16,858 bases of DNA. Source: Gammaproteobacteria bacterium (GTDB lineage: Bacteria > Pseudomonadota > Gammaproteobacteria > DSM-19610). The DNA is taken from contig DRQL01000162.1 of assembly GCA_011371465.1 (NCBI GenBank), positions 1 through 16,858 on the forward strand, given 5' to 3'. Of the stretch, positions 6,359 through 12,728 are shown in pieces. A program made the translations under genes and the position numbers. Position 1 is the stretch's first letter. Each line of letters opens with the position of its first letter. The notes beneath the pieces were generated by a model. That model searched no databases, was not told the origin of the DNA, and worked only from the letters and a program-made list of their open reading frames with translations.

Positions 6359-7378
6359 ATGCTAGTACTGGGAATTGAGTCTTCCTGCGACGAAACCGGT
6401 GTCGCCCTGTTCGATACCGGGGCGGGTCTGCTGGGTCACACGCTGCACAGCCAGGTCGACCTGCACGCGCAGTACGGTGGCGTAGTGCCGGAGCTGGCCT
6501 CGCGTGATCACGTGCGCAAGGCTTTGCCTTTGCTGCGCTCGCTTCTGGCCGAGACCGGGGTAAAAGCCAGTGATATCAACGGGGTAGCCTATACGGCCGG
6601 GCCGGGCCTGATCGGCGCCCTGATGGTGGGGGCCGCGATCGGTCGCAGCCTGGCCTGGAGCTGGGGGGTGCCCGCGGTGGGGGTACACCACATGGAGGGT
6701 CACCTGCTGGCCCCCATGCTGGAAACACCCGCACCGGAGTTCCCTTTTGTGGCCCTGCTGGTCTCGGGCGGGCATACCCTGCTGGTGCGGGTGGACGGCA
6801 TCGGCGCCTACCGCATCCTGGGCGACACGCTCGATGATGCCGCCGGCGAGGCCTTCGACAAAACCGCCAAGTTACTGGGGCTGGATTACCCGGGCGGCCC
6901 ATTGCTGGCGGAACTGGCCCAACAGGGCGATCCCGACCGGTTTCATTTTCCGCGTCCGATGACCGACCGACCGGGGCTGGATTTCAGTTTCAGTGGTCTG
7001 AAAACCTTTGCGCTGACCACTTTCCAGAAGCACGGGAGTGACCCGCAGGCCCGTGCCGATATCGCCCGCGCCTTCCAGGACGCGGTGGTCGATACCCTGG
7101 TCATCAAGTGCCGCCGCGCCTTGCGCCAGTCCGGTATCGGCCGGCTGGTGGTGGCGGGCGGCGTGGGCGCAAACCGGGCACTGCGCCAGGGGCTGGATGC
7201 GCTGGCTGACGAACTGGGCGGAGAAGTGTTCTACCCGCGCCTGGAGTTCTGCACCGATAACGGTGCGATGATCGCCTATGCCGGGGCCTGGCGCCTGCAG
7301 GCCGGTCAGCAACAGGGGCTGGCAATCGAGGTGCGGCCACGCTGGTCGCTGGAAGAGCTGGATGCGGTCAGCGCCTAG
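6359..7378 (+). CDS. tsaD: tRNA N6-threonylcarbamoyladenosine transferase
   Basis: TsaD transfers the threonylcarbamoyl group from its adenylate to A37 of tRNAs that read ANN codons, working with TsaB and TsaE. The 339-residue ASKHA-fold protein starts MLVLGIESSCDET. It carries the metal-binding HMEGH (H111, H115), the nucleotide-binding VSGGHT (135-140), GGVGAN near residue 277 and the late DNGAMIAYAG. I start at ATG 6359-6361; the open frame extends 20 codons further up but the extra residues are unlike the family. It is divergent from rpsU and convergent with plsY. Its target tRNAs would include the CAU tRNA-Ile2 found in this same window. Confidence 0.97.
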   Translation: MLVLGIESSCDETGVALFDTGAGLLGHTLHSQVDLHAQYGGVVPELASRDHVRKALPLLRSLLAETGVKASDINGVAYTAGPGLIGALMVGAAIGRSLAWSWGVPAVGVHHMEGHLLAPMLETPAPEFPFVALLVSGGHTLLVRVDGIGAYRILGDTLDDAAGEAFDKTAKLLGLDYPGGPLLAELAQQGDPDRFHFPRPMTDRPGLDFSFSGLKTFALTTFQKHGSDPQARADIARAFQDAVVDTLVIKCRRALRQSGIGRLVVAGGVGANRALRQGLDALADELGGEVFYPRLEFCTDNGAMIAYAGAWRLQAGQQQGLAIEVRPRWSLEELDAVSA

Positions 7379-7450
7379 TCCCAATGGAGACGGTCGTGTG
7401 TGTGGGATGGCGTGCTGGCGGATTCACTTAATCGTAATCTGAGAATGCAG

Positions 7451-7488
7451 TGTCGGGTTACGGCACTGCGTGCCTAACCCGACCTACG
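7451..7488 (-). repeat. REP-like palindrome 1
   Basis: Read on the minus strand, it begins CGTAGGTCGGGTTA and ends CGTAACCCGACA. A 9-bp stem (7452-7460 with 7475-7483) carries an inner 4-bp GGCA/TGCC stem. It shares head and tail with the element at 7525-7556 but in the opposite orientation. Non-coding repeats of this GTAGGTYGG type are scattered in many proteobacteria. Confidence 0.6.
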
Positions 7489-7524
7489 GTTCTACGGCGG
7501 AGTGTAGATTCGCTATATCGTTAT

Positions 7525-7556
7525 CGTAGGTTGGATTAGCGCAGCGTAATCCAACA
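7525..7556 (+). repeat. REP-like palindrome 2
   Basis: It begins CGTAGGTTGGATTA and ends CGTAATCCAACA. A 9-bp stem (7530-7538 with 7547-7555) encloses the loop GCGCAGCG. Compared with element 1, two stem pairs change on both sides (C-G to T-A and G-C to A-T), so pairing is preserved. It stands head to head with element 1. Confidence 0.65.
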
Positions 7557-7602
7557 TTCACACACCAAACCCACGCCGAACTGCACCGCAAACCGGAGCT
7601 AC

Positions 7603-7619
7603 CGCAGCGTAATCCAACA
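7603..7619 (+). repeat. Half REP-like copy
   Basis: CGCAGCGTAATCCAACA is identical to positions 7540-7556 but without the left arm, so it looks like a decayed or truncated third copy. The 257-bp gap between tsaD and plsY holds only these repeats; I see no gene in it. Confidence 0.6.
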
Positions 7620-7635
7620 CCCGCCTCCAACGTGC

Positions 7636-8226
7636 TTACCCACCGCCAATCTTCCCTTCACTGCCGGCCAGCAGCCCCTTGATATTCGAACGGTGCCGCC
7701 AGAACAGCAGCGTGCCCATGAACAGCATGGCCACGATCAGTGATTGCTCGGGGATCAGCCACCAGATGTACAGCGGCGTGACCAGGATAGCGAGCAATGC
7801 GGCCAGTGAAGAGATCTTGAACACCTTCGCGATCACCAGCCAGGTGGCGATGGTCAGCAGGCCGACCGGCCAGTGCAGGCCCAGCAGTACACCCAGTGCC
7901 GTTGCCACGCCCTTGCCGCCCCGGAAACCGAAGAATACGGGGTACAGGTGGCCGAGGAAGGCGGCGACGGCGACGGCGGCCTGGATGCTAAGGTCGGCAC
8001 CCAGTCCTTTCGCCGCCAGCACCGGCAGCAATCCCTTCAGCATATCGCCGATCAGGGTGATGGCGGCTGCTTTTTTACCGCCGATGCGCAACACGTTGGT
8101 CGCACCCGGGTTGCCCGAGCCCTGGCCGCGCGGGTCGGGCAGTCCCAGCAGGCGGCAGGTAATGATCGCGGACGACAGCGAACCCAGCAGGTAGCCGGCC
8201 AGGATCAGGAGCAGGTTCATGGTCAT
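7636..8226 (-). CDS. plsY: Glycerol-3-phosphate acyltransferase (acyl-phosphate dependent)
   Basis: An inner-membrane enzyme that acylates glycerol 3-phosphate with acyl-phosphate made by PlsX, the first step of phospholipid synthesis. 196 residues with about five hydrophobic segments. The three family motifs are visible: LGSLSSAI near the N-terminus, GSGNPGATNVLR near residue 36-47 and GFRGGKGVATALG near residue 100-112, followed by the C-terminal HRSNIKGLLAG. The start could be ATG 8224-8226 or the ATG two codons later; neither has a clear Shine-Dalgarno. It is divergent from folB and convergent with tsaD, and probably a single-gene unit. Confidence 0.95.
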   Translation of the reverse strand: MTMNLLLILAGYLLGSLSSAIITCRLLGLPDPRGQGSGNPGATNVLRIGGKKAAAITLIGDMLKGLLPVLAAKGLGADLSIQAAVAVAAFLGHLYPVFFGFRGGKGVATALGVLLGLHWPVGLLTIATWLVIAKVFKISSLAALLAILVTPLYIWWLIPEQSLIVAMLFMGTLLFWRHRSNIKGLLAGSEGKIGGG

Positions 8227-8282
8227 GCGGGCTATTGGAAAGCTTTACTCCCGCCCGGTCAAGCGCATCCCGCTCACCGGTA

Positions 8283-8314
8283 TTGCTGGAGGGTGCCCGC
8301 CAATCTGATATAGT
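8283..8314 (+). promoter_or_regulatory. Weak candidate promoter for folB
   Basis: TTGCTG (8283-8288) lies 17 bp from TGATAT (8306-8311), overlapping TATAGT (8309-8314). It sits about 35 bp before folB in the plsY/folB divergent gap. Hexamer fit is modest. Confidence 0.3.
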
Positions 8315-8347
8315 TGTGCGATGGTTTAGCGCGTTGAATGGCAGGGC

Positions 8348-8707
8348 ATGGATATAATTTTTATACGGGATCTCCGGATCGATACGGTGATCGGTATCTA
8401 CGACTGGGAACGTTCCATCCGGCAGACCCTGCATATCGACCTGGAAATGGCCACCGATATTGCCAAAGCGGCTGCCAGCGACCGGATCGAGGACGCGTTG
8501 AACTACAAGGCCGTCGCCAAGCGGGTGATCAGCTTTGTCGAGGAAAGTCGCTTCCAGCTGGTGGAAACGCTGGCGGAACGCATCGTGGAACTGGTGCGCG
8601 AGGAATTTTCCGTGTCCTGGGTGCGTCTGGTGTTGAACAAGGGGGGAGCCGTGCGCGGCGCCCGGGGAGTGGGCGTCATCATCGAAAGAGGCGCAACAGG
8701 GAGTTAA
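8348..8707 (+). CDS. folB: Dihydroneopterin aldolase
   Basis: Converts 7,8-dihydroneopterin to 6-hydroxymethyl-7,8-dihydropterin plus glycolaldehyde, directly supplying FolK, the next gene. 119 residues, the normal length. The active-site residues match the E. coli enzyme: E21 in IYDWER, Y53 in LNYKAV, E73 in LVETLAER and the catalytic lysine K98 in VLNKGGAVRGA. The ATG is at 8348-8350 with only a weak GCAGGG before it. It is the first gene of a co-directional run folB-folK-methyltransferase-uppP, with 4 bp between folB and folK. Confidence 0.96.
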   Translation: MDIIFIRDLRIDTVIGIYDWERSIRQTLHIDLEMATDIAKAAASDRIEDALNYKAVAKRVISFVEESRFQLVETLAERIVELVREEFSVSWVRLVLNKGGAVRGARGVGVIIERGATGS

Positions 8708-8711
8708 GTGC

Positions 8712-9194
8712 ATGGTGAAGGTGTTTGTCAGCGTCGGCAGCAATATCGATCGTGAAAAAAATGTGGCCAGTGCCCTGGAAGAGCTGGCCGCGGAATATGG
8801 TGATCTGCAGCGATCGCGCACCTTCGAGACCGAGGCAGTCGGTTTCGAGGGAGATGCTTTTTATAACCTGGTGGTCGCGTTTGAAACCGGCCAGACCCCG
8901 CAGCAGGTGCAGGAAGTACTGAGCCGGATCGAAGACCGGCATGGTCGCGACCGCAGTGTCGGCAAGTTCAGCAGCCGCACCCTGGATCTCGACCTGTTGC
9001 TCTATGGTGACCTGGTGCTGGATGAACCCAACCTGAAACTGCCGCGGCCGGAGATCCTGGAATATGCCTTTGTGTTGCAGCCGCTGGCGGAAATCGCGGC
9101 GGACATGAAACACCCGGTAACCGGGTTCAGTTTTTCCATGCTGTGGGATGCTTTCGACCCGACCGCCCAGCCGATGTGGCCGCTGGAAAAATAG
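8712..9194 (+). CDS. folK: 6-hydroxymethyl-7,8-dihydropterin pyrophosphokinase
   Basis: HPPK moves pyrophosphate from ATP to 6-hydroxymethyl-dihydropterin in folate synthesis. 160 residues. The signature is complete: FVSVGSNI at the N-terminus, VGFEGDAFYNLV near 43-54, and RHGRDRSVGKFSSRTLDLDL near 76-95, with the metal-binding D92 and D94. The Shine-Dalgarno AGGGAG lies in the last codons of folB about 8 nt before the ATG, so translation is probably coupled. The stop is followed by the 114-bp structured element at 9213-9326 before the next gene. Confidence 0.96.
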   Translation: MVKVFVSVGSNIDREKNVASALEELAAEYGDLQRSRTFETEAVGFEGDAFYNLVVAFETGQTPQQVQEVLSRIEDRHGRDRSVGKFSSRTLDLDLLLYGDLVLDEPNLKLPRPEILEYAFVLQPLAEIAADMKHPVTGFSFSMLWDAFDPTAQPMWPLEK

Positions 9195-9212
9195 TTTTCC
9201 GTATGAATGCGA

Positions 9213-9326
9213 GCGCCGGTCACCCGCTACGTCGTTTACAGACCGTCGGCAGCAGGGATGCTGCCGTCGAGCGTACAGGGATGTATGCACAGCGAGTCTG
9301 TAAACGACGTAGCGGGTGACCGGCGC
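9213..9326 (+). ncRNA. 31-bp inverted repeat enclosing two GGGA-loop hairpins (putative CsrA/RsmA-binding RNA)
   Basis: The left arm (9213-9243) and right arm (9296-9326) are perfect 31-bp inverted copies. The 52-nt centre folds on the plus strand into two hairpins. One spans 9247-9266 (8-bp stem CGGCAGCA/TGCTGCCG, loop GGGA) and the other 9271-9288 (7-bp stem GCGTACA/TGTATGC, one G-U, loop GGGA). Positions 9273-9284 read GTACAGGGATGT, matching the CsrA SELEX consensus RUACARGGAUGU at all 12 positions. The first loop keeps CAGGGATG. The two GGA motifs are 23 nt apart, within the range reported for one CsrA dimer bridging two sites. Only the plus strand, the sense of the folBK transcript, shows GGA loops. 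No protein is encoded. The RNA role is inference; a MITE-like origin is possible, though no target duplication is visible. Confidence 0.6.
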
Positions 9327-9337
9327 GTTGTCAGAGC

Positions 9338-10507
9338 ATGCCAGCATCCTTTCCTCCTGACGCTGAAGCCGGCACGGTCAGCGCTGAGCTGTTGCAGATC
9401 ATCCGTGCGCGTATCCAGCGCAGCGATGGCTGCCTGCCTTTTGACGCCTACATGGAAGCCGCCCTGTATGAACCCGGCCTCGGTTATTACAGCAATGGCC
9501 TGGTGCCGTTTGGCGAGCAGGGCGATTTCATTACCGCACCCGAATCCGGCAGCCTGTTTGCCCGTTGCCTGGCGAACTGTATTGCCTCGGTGCTGGAGCA
9601 GGTCGGGCAGGGTGTGGTGCTGGAGCTGGGGGCCGGCAGCGGGGTACTCGCGGCAGACCTGCTGAGCGCGCTGCAGGTGCTGGATGCCCTGCCGGAACAC
9701 TACTGTATTCTCGAACGCAGCCCGGCCATGCGCGCCCTGCAGCGGGAAACCCTGCACGACCGGGTGCCTGCATTCATCGACCGGGTCAGCTGGCTGGACA
9801 GCTTGCCGGAGTCGCCGCTAAGCGGCGTAGTCTTCGGCAACGAAGTGGCGGATGCGTTGCCGGTCCGGCGATTCCGCTGGAATCCCGATGGTGTCCGGGA
9901 GCTGGGCGTGGCCCTGGGCAGCGATGGCCTGTGTGAATGCGAGCGTCCTGCCGACGTGGAATTCGAGGCGCAGGTCCACCGCATGGCCGGGACATACCAG
10001 TGGCAGGGGGACTACCGGTCCGAGTACTGTGCAGCACTGCCTGCCTGGATCCGCAGCCTGGCAGACAGTCTCGAGCATGGTCTGTTGCTGATGACGGATT
10101 ACGGGTACGGCCGCGCGGAGTACTACCACCCGCAGCGCTCCATGGGGACGCTGATCTGTCACTACCGGCACACGGCCAGCGCTGATCCCTTGCGTTCCCC
10201 GGGGCTGCAGGACATTACAGCGTTTGTCGATTTTACCGCTATGGCTGAAGCAGCGGACGACGCGGGCATGCAGCTGGAAGGCTACACCAGCCAGGCGCAG
10301 TTCCTGATCGCCTGTGGCATCGACCGGCTGATGGAGGCGGCCGGTGCCGATGGTGATACAGTGCGCTTCCTGCAGTTGAGTAACGAGGCCAAGCGCCTGA
10401 TGCTGCCCGGAGAAATGGGCGATCGCTTCAAGGCAATGGGATTTTCGCGCGGGCTTGGGCAGGCCGTCACCGGGTTTACCGGGCAGGACCTGCGCAGTCG
10501 TTTATAA
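9338..10507 (+). CDS. Class I SAM-dependent methyltransferase, MidA/NDUFAF7 family
   Basis: A 389-residue methyltransferase. N-terminal family blocks are FDAYMEAALYEPGLGYYS (35-52) and FGEQGDFITAPESGSLF (58-74). The SAM-binding motif I is VVLELGAGSG (93-102), followed by FGNEVADALPVRRF near 166-180. Eukaryotic NDUFAF7/MidA methylates an arginine of the complex I subunit NDUFS2; the bacterial substrate is not established. The ATG at 9338-9340 has only a weak Shine-Dalgarno and lies 11 nt after the base of the 31-bp stem, so its translation may depend on that structure. uppP starts 9 bp after its stop. Confidence 0.88.
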   Translation: MPASFPPDAEAGTVSAELLQIIRARIQRSDGCLPFDAYMEAALYEPGLGYYSNGLVPFGEQGDFITAPESGSLFARCLANCIASVLEQVGQGVVLELGAGSGVLAADLLSALQVLDALPEHYCILERSPAMRALQRETLHDRVPAFIDRVSWLDSLPESPLSGVVFGNEVADALPVRRFRWNPDGVRELGVALGSDGLCECERPADVEFEAQVHRMAGTYQWQGDYRSEYCAALPAWIRSLADSLEHGLLLMTDYGYGRAEYYHPQRSMGTLICHYRHTASADPLRSPGLQDITAFVDFTAMAEAADDAGMQLEGYTSQAQFLIACGIDRLMEAAGADGDTVRFLQLSNEAKRLMLPGEMGDRFKAMGFSRGLGQAVTGFTGQDLRSRL

Positions 10508-10516
10508 AAGGTTGAT

Positions 10517-11314
10517 ATGGAAACTTCACACGCATTGATCCTGGCCCTGCTACAGGGCCTCACTGAATTTCTGCCGATCTCGAGTTCCGCGCACCTGATC
10601 CTGGTGCCTATGCTGTCCGACTGGCCGGACCAGGGCCTGGCCTTTGACGTGGCGGTGCATTTCGGCACCCTGACCGCCGTGGTGCTGTATTTCCGCGTCG
10701 AGCTGGCGGGCATGCTGTCGTCCTGGTTCCGCTCACTGGGTACGCGTTACCCGGACGAAGAAGCCAGGCTGGCCTGGGCCGTGTTGCTGGGGACCATCCC
10801 GCTGGGTTTGTTCGGTTTGCTGTTTCACGATTATGTCGAAACGGTGCTGCGTTCCCCGCTGGTGATTGCCACCACCACCATCCTGTTTGGTGCCCTGCTC
10901 TGGTATGCCGACGTCAAGGGGCCGCAAACGCGTTGTGAATATCGTCTAACCGCCGGACGAATCGCGATCATTGCCTTTGCGCAGGCGCTGGCGCTGATTC
11001 CCGGTACTTCGCGTTCCGGTGCCACCATTACCGCCGGCCTGCTGGTCGGCCTGGATCGCAAGGCGGCTGCGCGATTTTCCTTTTTGCTGTCGATTCCCGC
11101 GATCCTGATGGCGGCAGGCTATGAAACCCGCAAATTGCTGGTGGCCGGCAATGCGGTGGAGTGGACGCCGATGCTGATCGGCGTGATCGTGTCCGCGGTC
11201 AGCGCCTATACCTGTATTCACTATTTCATGAAGCTGCTGGACCGCGTGGGCATGCTGCCCTTTGTGATCTACCGTTTCGTGCTGGGTGTGGTGCTGTTCG
11301 CGTTATTCCTGTGA
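10517..11314 (+). CDS. uppP: Undecaprenyl-diphosphatase
   Basis: An integral membrane enzyme that dephosphorylates undecaprenyl diphosphate to recycle the lipid carrier of cell-wall synthesis; overproduction gives bacitracin resistance. 265 residues. Both catalytic motifs are present: LLQGLTEFLPISSSAHL (11-27), which contains the Q-x3-E motif (Q13, E17), and IPGTSRSGATI (161-171), with R166. At least seven hydrophobic segments are visible. The Shine-Dalgarno AAAAGG overlaps the stop of the methyltransferase gene, indicating one transcript. It converges on the small minus-strand ORF at 11303 with a 12-bp overlap. Confidence 0.96.
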   Translation: METSHALILALLQGLTEFLPISSSAHLILVPMLSDWPDQGLAFDVAVHFGTLTAVVLYFRVELAGMLSSWFRSLGTRYPDEEARLAWAVLLGTIPLGLFGLLFHDYVETVLRSPLVIATTTILFGALLWYADVKGPQTRCEYRLTAGRIAIIAFAQALALIPGTSRSGATITAGLLVGLDRKAAARFSFLLSIPAILMAAGYETRKLLVAGNAVEWTPMLIGVIVSAVSAYTCIHYFMKLLDRVGMLPFVIYRFVLGVVLFALFL

Positions 11315-11485
11315 CGACTCTTCGTGCTCACGGTCGCGCTTGCGCTGTGCTTCCTGTTGCCGGTCTTTGCGGTCCATGCAGCGCGATGCCCGTCGGAGCA
11401 TGGCGGAGTATGACGCGTAGTCCGTTTCTTCGTGGAAACGCTCGGCAGGACGGGATTTGCCTGAACCTCTGGGTGTGCTGCACAT
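11303..11485 (-). CDS. Small hypothetical protein, highly charged
   Basis: A 60-residue ORF I do not recognise. It starts with ATG 11483-11485 preceded by GGAG at a 7-nt spacing, better than most starts here. The C-terminal half is a charged helix-like stretch rich in R, K, D, E and Q (MDRKDRQQEAQRKRDREHEE). The N-terminal half has two early cysteine or basic positions (MCSTPRGSGKSRPAERF). It has no membrane segment or signal. It fills the gap between uppP and cca, and a weak promoter lies upstream. Coding status rests on the ribosome-binding site, the position and the absence of any other gene there. Confidence 0.5.
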   Translation of the reverse strand: MCSTPRGSGKSRPAERFHEETDYASYSAMLRRASRCMDRKDRQQEAQRKRDREHEESSQE

Positions 11486-11535
11486 CAGCGGTCTCCGGTT
11501 GTGGCAGGGATACCCCTGTTAGCGGCCAGGCGGCA

Positions 11536-11563
11536 ATTCTATTGAGTCGCTTAACTTTCCAAA
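11536..11563 (-). promoter_or_regulatory. Candidate promoter for the small ORF
   Basis: On the minus strand, TTTGGA (11558-11563), a 16-bp spacer and TAGAAT (11536-11541, 5 of 6), about 45 bp upstream of the small ORF at 11303-11485. Confidence 0.35.
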
Positions 11564-11585
11564 TATGATCCTTGGCGGCGACAGT

Positions 11586-12728
11586 TTAGGTTTCTGATTC
11601 AATGAGTTGCAGTCTTCTGGCGTGTATTGCCGCGCCGATCGCCGGTCCGCTGAGGTCCTGGTCCCCGAGCGCGGCAGCGTTGATACGGCCGGCTTTTTCC
11701 GCCACCGCCGAAAGGTGGTCAGCCGTGGCCTGGTCCAGCACCCCGCTGGCGATATACACGGACAGTAATGGCTGCCAGCGCGCGTTGTTTTTGAATGCGC
11801 CCCCGGATTCCATCAGTTCGAGCCGGTCTGCCGGGGTTTTGCCGAGTGCGTACGGTGCCAGCCGGATGGCCGCCAGGGCAAGCTGTGTGCAGGCGTTGGG
11901 GGCATGCAGGCGCCGGCAGGCTTCCTGTGCCTGCGCGATGCGTTGTGGCAGCGGTTGATCGCTGGCCAGTGCATACATCAGGACACTGAATCGTATGCAG
12001 GGATCCGTGCTGCTGGTGACACTGGTCTGCAGGGTTTGCAGTGCCTGCGGCAGTTGCTGTCCGGTGTGGGCCTGACCGACTACCCGGTATTCCTGGTCGA
12101 TTTCCGGGAACAGCACCGCCAGTGCACCGCAACCGCGCAGCGCGGTGAAAAAACGCTGTGGCGCATCCGTGGCCAGCGCTTTTTCCAGTTCCGCCCAGAC
12201 ACGTTCAGCGACCAGGTGATTGACCTCGCCATTGTCCACCATGGTGCGCATCAGCGCATTGGTGGCGTGCGTTACCTTGAAACCGAAGCGGTCGAAGCGC
12301 GCAGCAAAGCGCGCCACGCGCAGGATACGCACCGGGTCTTCGGAAAATGCCGGGCTGACGTGGCGCAGCAGGCCGAGCTGCAGGTCTTCGCGCCCGTTAA
12401 AGGGATCGATGAGGGTGCCGTCCGGTGCTTCGGCAATGGCGTTGATGGTCAGGTCGCGGCGTTGCAGGTCCTGTTCCAGGGTCACATCCGGGCTGGCGTG
12501 AAAGGCAAACCCCTTGTAGCCGGGGCCGGTCTTGCGCTCGGTGCGTGCCAGCGCGTACTCCTCACCGGTTTCCGGGTGCAGGAAGACCGGAAAATCCTTG
12601 CCGACCTGGCGATAGCCCAGTGCCAGCATTTCCTGCGGAGTGGCGCCCACGACCACCCAGTCCCGTTCCTCCACCGGCAGGCCGAGCAGTTTATCGCGTA
12701 CCGCTCCGCCAACCAGGTAGATGTCCAT
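11586..12728 (-). CDS. cca: CCA-adding tRNA nucleotidyltransferase with degenerate HD domain
   Basis: Adds or repairs the 3' CCA of tRNAs. 380 residues; the head and neck follow the E. coli enzyme closely: YLVGGAVRD (4-12), ERDWVVVGATPQEML with carboxylates E21 and D23, RRDLTINAIA (90-99), and EDPVRILRVARFAARF near 130-145. The C-terminal part aligns with the E. coli HD phosphohydrolase domain, but the catalytic HD (CHDLGK in E. coli) is here MYALAS (251-256) and the following histidine-rich segment is missing. I expect nucleotidyltransferase activity without the phosphatase/phosphodiesterase activity. ATG overlaps the upstream stop (TGATG), so it is translationally coupled to the SDR gene. 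Confidence 0.95.
   Translation of the reverse strand: MDIYLVGGAVRDKLLGLPVEERDWVVVGATPQEMLALGYRQVGKDFPVFLHPETGEEYALARTERKTGPGYKGFAFHASPDVTLEQDLQRRDLTINAIAEAPDGTLIDPFNGREDLQLGLLRHVSPAFSEDPVRILRVARFAARFDRFGFKVTHATNALMRTMVDNGEVNHLVAERVWAELEKALATDAPQRFFTALRGCGALAVLFPEIDQEYRVVGQAHTGQQLPQALQTLQTSVTSSTDPCIRFSVLMYALASDQPLPQRIAQAQEACRRLHAPNACTQLALAAIRLAPYALGKTPADRLELMESGGAFKNNARWQPLLSVYIASGVLDQATADHLSAVAEKAGRINAAALGDQDLSGPAIGAAIHARRLQLIESET

Noticed and set aside
8075..8821. Minus-strand open frame (248 codons) across plsY, folB and folK
   Set aside because: Crosses three genes whose own frames are certain; no recognisable domain.
9213..9326. Integron attC site or IS terminal repeats
   Set aside because: No GTTRRRY core or integron cassette layout, and no transposase between or beside the arms.
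11515..11528. CAGGGATA near the small ORF as another CsrA-type hairpin
   Set aside because: The GGA falls in or beside a 5-bp stem rather than a loop, and the sequence departs from the consensus after GGAU.
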